From assembly GCA_003140115.1 (NCBI GenBank), contig PLIQ01000472.1, forward strand, positions 1,874 to 16,613: DNA of 14,740 nt, read 5' to 3'. The notes under the pieces are model-generated. The model did not search any database. It was not told the origin of the DNA and saw only the letters and a list, made by a program, of their open reading frames with translations. The first letter of the stretch is position 1. Every line of letters begins with the position of its first letter. Shown piece after piece: positions 7,003-13,813 of this stretch. Position numbers and translations under genes: made by a program. This DNA is from Actinomycetota bacterium. GTDB lineage: Bacteria; Actinomycetota; Actinomycetes; Streptosporangiales; Streptosporangiaceae.

Positions 7003-9870
7003 TCAGGTGCTGCTCAGCGCCTCGTGGAGCTGTCTGCGGGAGCTGATGCCGAGCTTCGGGTACACCTTGTGCAGGTGCCACTCGACCGTGCGCGGGCTAA
7101 TGAACAGCTCGGCGCCGATCTCTGGGTTGGTGCGTCCGTCGCCGGCGAGCCGGGCGATCTGGGTCTCCTGCACGGTGAGCTCCTCGCGTGGCTCGGCGTA
7201 GTGCTGCTTGGGTACCGTCTCGCCGGTCACCGCAAGCTCGCGGCGGGCGCGCTCGGCGAACCCCTCTACGCCCATCGCGGTGAGCATCTGGTGGGCCGCG
7301 CGCAGCTGCTCGCGCGCGTCCACCCGCCGTCCTTCGCGCCGCAGCCATTCGCCGTAGAGCAGGCGGGCGCGGGCCAGATCAAGGCGGACCCGGGTCCGGC
7401 CGAGCCGCTCGATCGCCTCGGCGTAAAGGTTCTCCGCTGTGTCGCCCTCGCTCAGCTGGGCGCGGGAGCGGGCCTCCATGCCCAGGGCCCAGTCGGTGCC
7501 GCTGGCGCGCGCCGTCTCCGCCAGCTGCTGCAAGGCCTCGGAGGCACGCCCGGTCTGGCCGCAGCGGACACCCGCCTCAACCAGCTCGGCCAGCGACCAC
7601 TCCCAGAATCCGAACTGTTGCGGCGGGTCCTCGCACACCTGCCGGGCGGCGGCCAGCGCCTGCTCATACCGGCCCAGGCCGTTGCCCAGCACCGCGCTGG
7701 CCCACCGCGACACGGTCACCCACAGTCCATCGCCACGCGGTACGACCTCGCTCATCCGGGCGCCGATCAACTCCTCAACCTTGTCCCCCTGGCCCGACAG
7801 CGCCGCGAGGGCGAGGGCACCGTAGGGCGCGAAGTTACTCCCGGTCGCTTCCCGGACGGCTTTCATCTCCTCGACCAGGGACGCCGCCGCGGCCAGCTCG
7901 CCGGCAAACAGGTGGACGAAGACGCGTGAGGCCAGAGCGAGGGGAAGGTCGCTGAGCGCGCCGGCCTGGCGTGCGATCTGCACGTGCCGGGTGGCCAGGA
8001 CGTGCCAGCTCTGGTCGTCCCACAGATCCGCCGCGGTGAGCGTCGCGAGCCAGAGCCAGCGCAGCCCATCAGTGGCTGAGACGTCCTCGCAGCAGAAGGC
8101 CTGGAGCGCCCGCCTGGAGATGGGCACCGCAGCCGGGTACCCGTCCGTGAACAACACGGCGCGGCCATCCAGCAGCCTGTCGCCGTTGCGCGGCTGAGGT
8201 GACGGCGGTACCCCGCGCGCGGCCCTGGCCACCTCCCGCACGCCGACGTCGCCGGCCAGCTGACCCACGAACATCGTGGCGGAGAACGCCTCAAGATAGG
8301 TATCGCGGGCGAGGGTGGCATCGAGCGGCTCAAGTCGCTTGGCCGCCGCGAGCAGGAGCGCCGGAGCGGCACCACCCCGGCCCGAGCTGAATGCGATCTG
8401 CCCGCGCAGCAGATCCGCGCGGGCGCGCTGGAGTTCGTCCAGCGGGCCTGCCTCCGCCATGGCCAGCAGACCAAGCGCAGCGTCGGCGGCACCAGCCTGG
8501 TGCTTGGCCTGCGCCGCGGCCAGCGCGCGCGCGGACCGGCGCGGCCGTTCTGGCGTCAGCGCGGCGGCCCGATCGAGGAAAGCGGCCGCGGCGGCGAGGC
8601 CGCCGCGGGCCTGGGCCCGGCTGGCTGACTGCTCAAGCTCGGCGGCTACCGCCTCGTCGCGTCCCGCGGCCGCGTGAGCGCGATGCCACGCGCGGCGGTC
8701 GGGATCCAGAACCGGATCGGTGACCTCGGCCAGCGCGGCGTGCACGTCCCGCCGGTCCCGCACGGACGCCGACCGGTAGGCCGCCGAGCGGACCAGCGGA
8801 TGCCGGAACCGGACCCGCGGACCAGCCTCGATCAGCCCGGCCGTCTGAGCCGGGGCCGCCGCGTCGGGCCCGATCCCGAGCCGCCCTGCCGCGCGCCACA
8901 GCAAGGTCACGTCGCCGGCTCCCTCGGCCGCCGCCGTCAGCAGTAGCCGCCTGGTCTGGGCCGGAAGCGGCTCAAGCCGCCGGACGAAACCCTGCTCGAT
9001 CAGGCTGGCCAGCGGCTTGGTGCCGGGCAGCCCGAACCCGCCCGCCAGCTCCGCCGGGGTCAGCCCGCGGGGTAGCTCGAGCAACGCCAGCGGGTTGCCG
9101 CGGCTCTCGGCCACGATCCGGTCCTGCACCGCCTCATCCAGCGGGCCGCGCAGCGCCGCCCCGAGCAACCCGCGCGCGTCAACGTCGCTCAGGCCGCGGA
9201 CCGGCAGCTCCGGCAGACCCTCCAGGCCTTGCTTCGGGCCGCCCGTGCGCGCCGCGAAGACCAGTGCGACCGGCTCGGCCAGCAGGCGGCGCGCGACGAA
9301 GGCGAGCGCCTGCACCGAGGCCTGGTCCAGCCACTGCGCGTCATCGACCACGCAGACCAGCGGCTGGTCCTCGGCCACGTCGGCCAGCAGGCTGAGCACC
9401 GCCAGCCCCACCAGGAACCGGTCAGGCGCGCCGCCGGCGCTCAGCCCGAACGCCGTGCCCAGCGCGTCGCGCTGCGGGCCGGGCAGGCCGTCCAGGTGAT
9501 CCAGCATCGGCGCGCACAGCTGATGCAACCCCGCGAACGCCAGCTCCATCTCCGACTCCACGCCCGCCGCCCGGGCGATCCGGCAATCCGGCGCGCGCGT
9601 CACGACGAACTCCAGCAACGCCGACTTGCCCGCCCCGGCCTCACCCCGCAGCACCAGCACGGCGCTGCGACCTGCCCGCGCATCAGCCACCAGCTGATCC
9701 AGCGTCCTGCACTCGCCACCCCGGCCCCGCAACCCAAACCGGGGATCCGCAATATCCGGCCGCCCGAGGTCGACGTAGATCCCCATCAACGCGTCTTCGA
9801 ACGCCTCGCTCGATCCAAGCTCGGTTTGTTCGTCTTGCTCCTGTTCGTCCGAACGGCTCGAGATTGTCAT
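7003..9870 (-). CDS. LAL-family (large ATP-binding LuxR/MalT-like) transcriptional regulator 2
   Basis: 955 aa from the ATG at 9870, with AAAGG 8-9 bp upstream; the frame stays open to 9999, but that extension covers the motif region and is not favoured. Parts: a hydrophilic N-terminal tail (1-45); an AAA/STAND ATPase with Walker A GEAGAGKS (76-83) and Walker B LVCVVDDAQW (171-180, D176-D177); a helical TPR-like middle; and a LuxR helix-turn-helix at 898-955 with LTVQETQIARLAGDG and ISPRTVEWHLHKVYPKLGI. It shares the FAGLHxL and PQRxAxxxAFGL segments with the other LAL regulator. It diverges from the DUF1330 gene, and the 297-bp gap holds a full leader facing that gene and a short copy facing this one. 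This makes it the best candidate to control the leader-bearing genes, itself included, but no ligand or binding site is proven. Confidence 0.93.
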   Translation of the reverse strand: MTISSRSDEQEQDEQTELGSSEAFEDALMGIYVDLGRPDIADPRFGLRGRGGECRTLDQLVADARAGRSAVLVLRGEAGAGKSALLEFVVTRAPDCRIARAAGVESEMELAFAGLHQLCAPMLDHLDGLPGPQRDALGTAFGLSAGGAPDRFLVGLAVLSLLADVAEDQPLVCVVDDAQWLDQASVQALAFVARRLLAEPVALVFAARTGGPKQGLEGLPELPVRGLSDVDARGLLGAALRGPLDEAVQDRIVAESRGNPLALLELPRGLTPAELAGGFGLPGTKPLASLIEQGFVRRLEPLPAQTRRLLLTAAAEGAGDVTLLWRAAGRLGIGPDAAAPAQTAGLIEAGPRVRFRHPLVRSAAYRSASVRDRRDVHAALAEVTDPVLDPDRRAWHRAHAAAGRDEAVAAELEQSASRAQARGGLAAAAAFLDRAAALTPERPRRSARALAAAQAKHQAGAADAALGLLAMAEAGPLDELQRARADLLRGQIAFSSGRGGAAPALLLAAAKRLEPLDATLARDTYLEAFSATMFVGQLAGDVGVREVARAARGVPPSPQPRNGDRLLDGRAVLFTDGYPAAVPISRRALQAFCCEDVSATDGLRWLWLATLTAADLWDDQSWHVLATRHVQIARQAGALSDLPLALASRVFVHLFAGELAAAASLVEEMKAVREATGSNFAPYGALALAALSGQGDKVEELIGARMSEVVPRGDGLWVTVSRWASAVLGNGLGRYEQALAAARQVCEDPPQQFGFWEWSLAELVEAGVRCGQTGRASEALQQLAETARASGTDWALGMEARSRAQLSEGDTAENLYAEAIERLGRTRVRLDLARARLLYGEWLRREGRRVDAREQLRAAHQMLTAMGVEGFAERARRELAVTGETVPKQHYAEPREELTVQETQIARLAGDGRTNPEIGAELFISPRTVEWHLHKVYPKLGISSRRQLHEALSST

Positions 9871-9900
9871 AGTCACGGCCTTTGAGTGCGTTCCAGCTGA

Positions 9901-9922
9901 CGTCGCGCCACCCTGCCCTGGT
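9901..9922 (-). promoter_or_regulatory. partial copy of the shared leader (before LAL regulator 2)
   Basis: On the minus strand: ACCAGGGCAGGG then GGCGCGACG. This keeps the CCAGGGCA start (9921-9914) and a GGCGCGAC block but lacks ACAGGCGCGCC and the terminal hairpin. It begins 51 bp before the ATG, about half the distance seen elsewhere. It could be an autoregulatory site. Confidence 0.45.
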
Positions 9923-10048
9923 CTGACTGAACATCCAGCGCTGGTCAGGTTGGTCGTGTCTCCAGTGTCCGGTCGCGGGCAGAATGCGGCATCAGCCAAG
10001 TGGCTTAATCAGCGTGCTGTCCTTCAGCCGGCGCTCGGCCGCGGCCCG

Positions 10049-10131
10049 GCCAGGGCACCGGCCAGGGCTTCCACAGGCGCGCCGCCCGGGGCCCGGCCGC
10101 GACCATGGTCACAGCGGCGTTAAAAGATGCC
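10049..10131 (+). promoter_or_regulatory. shared leader element, copy 3 (before the DUF1330 gene)
   Basis: CCAGGGC at 10050-10056 and 10062-10068 (12 bp apart), CACAGGCGCGCC (10072-10083), GCGACCATGGT, and a hairpin GGCGTT-AAAA-GATGCC (10116-10131) with two G-U pairs. CCAGGGC starts 118 bp before the ATG. The first half is nearly identical to the VOC copy. Confidence 0.72.
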
Positions 10132-10167
10132 ACCTCACTTTGCACGACGAGACCGGAAGGCCGGAAA

Positions 10168-10530
10168 ATGACCACCTACCTGATCAACCACCTGCGCATA
10201 CCCAACGGCGTCCCGAAGCCGGACGCCCTGGTGTACCTGGAACACGTCGAGGCCACGTTCCTCCCCTACGGCGGCAAATGGCTCGTGCTCGACGGCCAGG
10301 TCGAAGCCCTGGAAGGCGACTGGCCCGGCTCCGTGGTACTGATGGAGTTCTCCGACATGGACACGGCGAAGAAGTGGTACCACTCGCCCGAGTACCAGGA
10401 GATCCTCCACCTGCGCACCGACAACACCATCAGCGACCTGATCCTGGTCGATCAGGTCGGCCCCGACTTCACCTCGGCCGCCTGGGCCCAGCAGATCCGC
10501 ACCGTCATCGCCGCAGGCGCCGCGACCTGA
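10168..10530 (+). CDS. DUF1330 family protein
   Basis: 120 aa from the ATG at 10168, preceded by GGAAGG about 10 bp upstream. The pattern ALVYLEHVEATFLPYGGKWL, then LDGQVEALEGDWPGSVVLMEF, then AKKWYHSPEYQEILHLR (the second given as key features: GxVExLEGDWP and VVLMEF) is typical of DUF1330, small dimeric alpha-beta barrel proteins. It is longer than the usual 95 or so residues because of a C-terminal helix (about 100-120). No catalytic function is established for the family; some members sit beside monooxygenase or polyketide genes. It is the first gene of the + strand series and has its own leader. Confidence 0.88.
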   Translation: MTTYLINHLRIPNGVPKPDALVYLEHVEATFLPYGGKWLVLDGQVEALEGDWPGSVVLMEFSDMDTAKKWYHSPEYQEILHLRTDNTISDLILVDQVGPDFTSAAWAQQIRTVIAAGAAT

Positions 10531-10626
10531 TCCAGACCCCCAGCCTTGACCGCGGACGACGGCTCGTCAGTTCTTCTGGCGGGCCGTCTTGTCGTGGGCG
10601 AGCCGCCATGCGGCCGGAAACCGCTG

Positions 10627-10709
10627 GCCAGGGCACCGGCCAGGGCGGTCACAGGCGCGCCGGGCTCCCCCCGGGCGGCACCGTTGGCGCAGTGGCGTCG
10701 ACCGATGCC
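10627..10709 (+). promoter_or_regulatory. shared leader element, copy 4 (before the carboxylesterase gene)
   Basis: CCAGGGC at 10628-10634 and 10640-10646 (12 bp apart), CACAGGCGCGCC (10650-10661), CACCGTTGGCGCAGTGGC, and a hairpin GGCGTC-GACC-GATGCC (10694-10709) with one G-U pair. CCAGGGC starts 104 bp before the ATG. CCGGG/CCCGG after the CGCGCC block could form another small stem. GGAGGAG and AGATC precede the start. Confidence 0.72.
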
Positions 10710-10731
10710 GGTTACAGGAGGAGCTCAGATC

Positions 10732-12369
10732 ATGAACACGCAGACGTTTTGGAGAAGCGGCGGCTGGCGGGCAGGTGCCCGGCTCTGTGCCGGGGCCATC
10801 GCCATCGGCACGCTGGCGGCCACCGTGACCGCCATCGGCGCCAGCGCCACAACCACCACAGACACCGGTACCAGGGCCGCGCCGGTGGTCAGTACCGCCG
10901 GCGGCGTCGTCCGCGGCAAGACCGTCGGCACCGCCGATGAGTTTCTCGGCATTCCCTATGCCGCTCCGCCGGCCGGCCCGCTCCGCTGGCGGGCACCGCA
11001 GCCCGCCGCCCGTTGGACCGGCGTTCGAGACGCGACCCAATCCGGCGCCAACTGCCCGCAGCCAGCCTCGCCGTTCGGGATCGCCAGCACGTCTGAAAAC
11101 TGCCTCTACCTCAACGTGTTCGCCCCGGCGGGCCGTCAGCAGAGCGGCGCAGGCAGGCCGGTCATGGTCTGGATTCACGGCGGCGGCCTGCGGATCGGCG
11201 AGAGCAACGACTACGACCCGGCCAAGCTGGTGGCGGACGGCACGCTCGTGGTCACGATCAACTTTCGGGAGGGCGCGCTAGGCTTCCTCGCCCACCCGGC
11301 CCTGGCCGGGCGCCCGGGCGGCTCGTCCGGAAACTACGGCCTGATGGACCAGCAGGCCGCGCTGCGCTGGGTGCAGCAGAATATTGGGCAGTTCGGCGGT
11401 GACCCGCGGAACGTCACGATCGCCGGCGAGTCTTCCGGCGGCCTGTCGGTGCTGGCCCAGCTCGCCTCCCCCGGCGCGCACGGGCTGTTCGCCAAGGCCA
11501 TCGTGCAGAGCGGCGCCTTTGCCCTGACACAGACGCCGCTGGCTACGGCCGAGAAGGCCGGCGAGGCCTTCGCCGCCAAGGCCGGCTGCGCTAGCCAGAC
11601 CGCCGCTTGCCTGCGGAGCCTGCCGGTGTCGACCATCGTGGACGACCAGGACAATAACCCATACGGTTACACGCCCGGGGTCGTCGACGGCACGGTACTC
11701 AAGCAGTCCATCGGGACCGCGCTCGCCAGCGGGCAGTTCAACCGCGTGCCCATCATCAACGGCACCAACCGAGACGAGTCGCGGCTGTTCGTCGCCATCG
11801 ACGAGCTCACTGGCACGCCGACCACGGCGGCCAACTACCAGGCCAGGATCGCGTCCACGCTGGGCGTCCCCGCCACCGCCGCAGCGGTCATCGCCGCGCA
11901 GTACCCGCTGAGTGCGTACCCGAGCCCGTCCGTCGCCGTCAGCGCGGCGGACACCGACGCGATCTTCGCCTGTCCCGCGCTTCAGGTGGACAAGTGGACG
12001 TCGAAGTACGTGCCGACCTACGCCTACGAATTCAATGACGAGAACGCGCCAGAAAGGTTCCTGCAGCCGGCCAGCTTCCCGTACGGCGCGGCGCACGAAT
12101 CCGAGCTGCAGTACCTCTTCGGCCTGCCGAACCCCCCGACCCTGTACCCGGGCACGCTGACCGCGCCACAGCAGCAGCTGGCCGCCAGCATGCAGCGCTA
12201 CTGGACGAACTTCGCCGCCCAAGGTTCGCCGTCCTCCGCAGGCCAGCCGGCGTGGCCGGCCTTCGGCAGCAACAGCCAGCAGATGATCTCGCTGGTGCCG
12301 CCGCGACCTGCCGTCGAGACGGGCTTCGCCGTGGCGCACCACTGCGCGTTCTGGGCCGCCGCCAGCTAG
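10732..12369 (+). CDS. secreted type-B carboxylesterase
   Basis: 545 aa from the ATG at 10732, with GGAGGAG about 9 bp upstream. A Sec-type signal peptide is visible: positive start (R8, R13, R17), hydrophobic stretch 18-36 and likely cleavage after ASA (37-39); no lipobox. Carboxylesterase family marks: oxyanion HGGG (149-152), nucleophile S234 in GESSGG (usually GESAGG), acid E349 in GTNRDES, base H455 in AAHESELQYLFG, and SENCLYLN (121-128). Cysteine pairs C108/C124 and C286/C293 sit where the family has disulfides, fitting export. It should hydrolyse ester bonds of small or medium substrates outside the cell; the substrate is unknown. It lies 201 bp after the DUF1330 gene with its own leader. 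Confidence 0.92.
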   Translation: MNTQTFWRSGGWRAGARLCAGAIAIGTLAATVTAIGASATTTTDTGTRAAPVVSTAGGVVRGKTVGTADEFLGIPYAAPPAGPLRWRAPQPAARWTGVRDATQSGANCPQPASPFGIASTSENCLYLNVFAPAGRQQSGAGRPVMVWIHGGGLRIGESNDYDPAKLVADGTLVVTINFREGALGFLAHPALAGRPGGSSGNYGLMDQQAALRWVQQNIGQFGGDPRNVTIAGESSGGLSVLAQLASPGAHGLFAKAIVQSGAFALTQTPLATAEKAGEAFAAKAGCASQTAACLRSLPVSTIVDDQDNNPYGYTPGVVDGTVLKQSIGTALASGQFNRVPIINGTNRDESRLFVAIDELTGTPTTAANYQARIASTLGVPATAAAVIAAQYPLSAYPSPSVAVSAADTDAIFACPALQVDKWTSKYVPTYAYEFNDENAPERFLQPASFPYGAAHESELQYLFGLPNPPTLYPGTLTAPQQQLAASMQRYWTNFAAQGSPSSAGQPAWPAFGSNSQQMISLVPPRPAVETGFAVAHHCAFWAAAS

Positions 12370-12393
12370 CCCCGCCCGCCTCCCAGTGCACTG

Positions 12394-12460
12394 ACCAGGG
12401 CACCGACAGGCGCGCCAGGGCCGACCGGAGCGCGACGCTGAGTACCAGTGCCGCTGGCAC
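12394..12460 (+). promoter_or_regulatory. shared leader element, copy 5 (before the epoxide hydrolase gene)
   Basis: A single CCAGGGC (12395-12401) leads straight into ACCGACAGGCGCGCC (12402-12416). Compared with copy 4, exactly 12 bp (one repeat unit) are missing. GGGCCGACCGGAGCGCGA (12418-12435) matches copy 1 exactly. The hairpin is GTGCC-GCT-GGCAC (12448-12460), with a stem different from the other copies. CCAGGGC starts 102 bp before the GTG. Confidence 0.7.
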
Positions 12461-12496
12461 CGACAAACACCGCTTTCATCCGAACAAGGAGTTCCC

Positions 12497-13687
12497 GTGT
12501 CAACACCATCACCCAGCACCGATACCGCAATCCGTCCCTTCCGGGTCGACGTGCCCGGCGAAGAAATCGCCGACCTGCAGCGCCGTATCACCGCGACTCG
12601 CTGGCCCTCCGCCGAACTCGTCGCCGATCGGTCCCAGGGCGTGCAGCTGGCGACGATCCAGGAGCTCACCCGCTACTGGGCGACCGAGTACGACTGGCGC
12701 AGGTGCGAAGCGAAACTGAACGCGCTCCCGCAGTTCACGACCGAGATCGACGGGGTCGGCATCCACTTCATCCACGTGAAGTCGCCGCACGCGAACGCGA
12801 TGCCGCTGATTATCACGCACGGCTGGCCCGGCTCGGTCATCGAACTGCTCGAGGTCGTCGGCCCCTTCACCGACCCGCCCGCGTACGGCGGACGCGCCGA
12901 GGACGCGTTCGACCTCGTGCTGCCCTCGCTGCCCGGCTACGGTTTCTCCGCCGAGCCGGCCGAGCTCGGCTGGGACCCCGGCCACATCGCGCAGGCCTGG
13001 GCCGAGCTGATGCACCGCCTCGGCTATACCCGGTACGTCGCCCAAGGCGGCGACGTGGGCTCCTCCGTCACCGACGCGATGGGCCGCCAGGCCCCCGAGG
13101 GGCTGCTGGGCATCCACCTCAACCTGCTCCTGGCCGTGCTGACCGGCAGCCCGACGCCGGCCGAAACCGAGGCCGAACGCGCGGCGCTCACCGCGCTCGG
13201 CACCTTCGCCACGAGCGGCAATGGCTACTTCATCGAGCAAGCCACGCGGCCGCAGACGATCGGCTACGCCCTGCTGGACTCACCCGTCGCCCTGGCGGCC
13301 TGGATGATCGACCACGATACCGACAGCTACGGCAAGATCTCCCGCGCCTTCCTCGACAAGCAACCCGCGGGTCATCTCACCCGGGACCGGATCCTCGACA
13401 ACATCACGCTGTACTGGCTGACGGGCACCGGGACCTCGGCCGCCCGCGAGTACTGGGAGACCGGACAAGCCCTGGCGTCCGGGCAGACTCCGCCCGAGGT
13501 CTGCGTCCCGGTCGGCTTCACCACGTTCCCCGGCGAGATCTGGGCGGCCCCGCGCAGCTGGGTCGAGCCGGCCTACCCGACCCTCAGCTACTTCCACGAG
13601 GTCGACCGGGGCGGTCACTTCGCCGCCTGGGAAGAGCCCGAGCTGTTCGCGACCGAGATCCAGGCCGCGTTCCGGTCACTGCGCTAG
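12497..13687 (+). CDS. epoxide hydrolase (alpha/beta hydrolase with EHN domain)
   Basis: 396 aa from the GTG at 12497; AAGGAG (12486-12491) lies 5 bp upstream. The N-terminal epoxide hydrolase domain spans about 13-125 (PFRVDVPGEEIADLQRRI, TRWP, YDWRRCEAKLNALPQF). Core: oxyanion HGWP (108-111), nucleophile D186 in QGGDVGS, base H374 in RGGHFAAWE, candidate acid E347 in FPGEIW, and lid tyrosines Y244 and Y319 at positions matching the microsomal epoxide hydrolase pair. It opens epoxides to vicinal diols through a covalent aspartyl ester. There is no signal peptide, so it is cytosolic. Length fits the microsomal/juvenile-hormone epoxide hydrolase type (about 380-400 aa). Substrate unknown. Confidence 0.93.
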   Translation: MSTPSPSTDTAIRPFRVDVPGEEIADLQRRITATRWPSAELVADRSQGVQLATIQELTRYWATEYDWRRCEAKLNALPQFTTEIDGVGIHFIHVKSPHANAMPLIITHGWPGSVIELLEVVGPFTDPPAYGGRAEDAFDLVLPSLPGYGFSAEPAELGWDPGHIAQAWAELMHRLGYTRYVAQGGDVGSSVTDAMGRQAPEGLLGIHLNLLLAVLTGSPTPAETEAERAALTALGTFATSGNGYFIEQATRPQTIGYALLDSPVALAAWMIDHDTDSYGKISRAFLDKQPAGHLTRDRILDNITLYWLTGTGTSAAREYWETGQALASGQTPPEVCVPVGFTTFPGEIWAAPRSWVEPAYPTLSYFHEVDRGGHFAAWEEPELFATEIQAAFRSLR

Positions 13688-13708
13688 GGCCAGCCTGCCC
13701 CGCGGATT

Positions 13709-13747
13709 CCGGGGGGACGGCGCGCAGAGCGTGAACCGTCCCCCCGG
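13709..13747 (+). terminator. long hairpin after the epoxide hydrolase gene
   Basis: CCGGGGGGACGG (13709-13720) pairs exactly with CCGTCCCCCCGG (13736-13747) around a 15-base loop. It starts 21 bp after the stop codon. No T tract follows, as is common for actinobacterial hairpin terminators. It suggests that the next gene has its own transcript. Confidence 0.7.
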
Positions 13748-13813
13748 CACACCCGGGGACATTAATGGGTGCCCCCTAACAACCAGGTCCCGAGATCTTC
13801 AGAAAGGGAAATC

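Noticed and set aside
9871..9999. N-terminal extension of LAL regulator 2 (start at 9999)
   Set aside because: It would place the partial leader motif inside the coding region. The ATG at 9870 has AAAGG at good spacing.
10732..10850. Lipoprotein or Tat signal on the carboxylesterase
   Set aside because: C19 lies inside the hydrophobic lead without a lipobox, and there is no twin-arginine motif; a plain Sec signal with ASA cleavage fits better.
1701..12460. Shared leader copies as a CRISPR array or MITE
   Set aside because: Copies are kilobases apart, follow gene orientation and hold a fixed distance to start codons. They lack terminal inverted repeats and target duplications.
11278..12669. 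Long minus-strand open frame (463 aa) opposite the carboxylesterase
   Set aside because: It lies over a clear esterase reading frame and into the next gene, crosses the epoxide hydrolase leader, and has low-complexity composition.
12448..13734. 428-aa + strand frame overlapping the epoxide hydrolase
   Set aside because: It is an Arg/Pro/His-rich shadow; the overlapping 396-aa frame carries all epoxide hydrolase motifs.
13688..13813. A sixth leader copy before the alpha/beta hydrolase gene
   Set aside because: Only a weak ACCAGGTCCCGAG is present. ACAGGCGCGCC and the terminal hairpin are missing, and the region is mainly a terminator-like hairpin.
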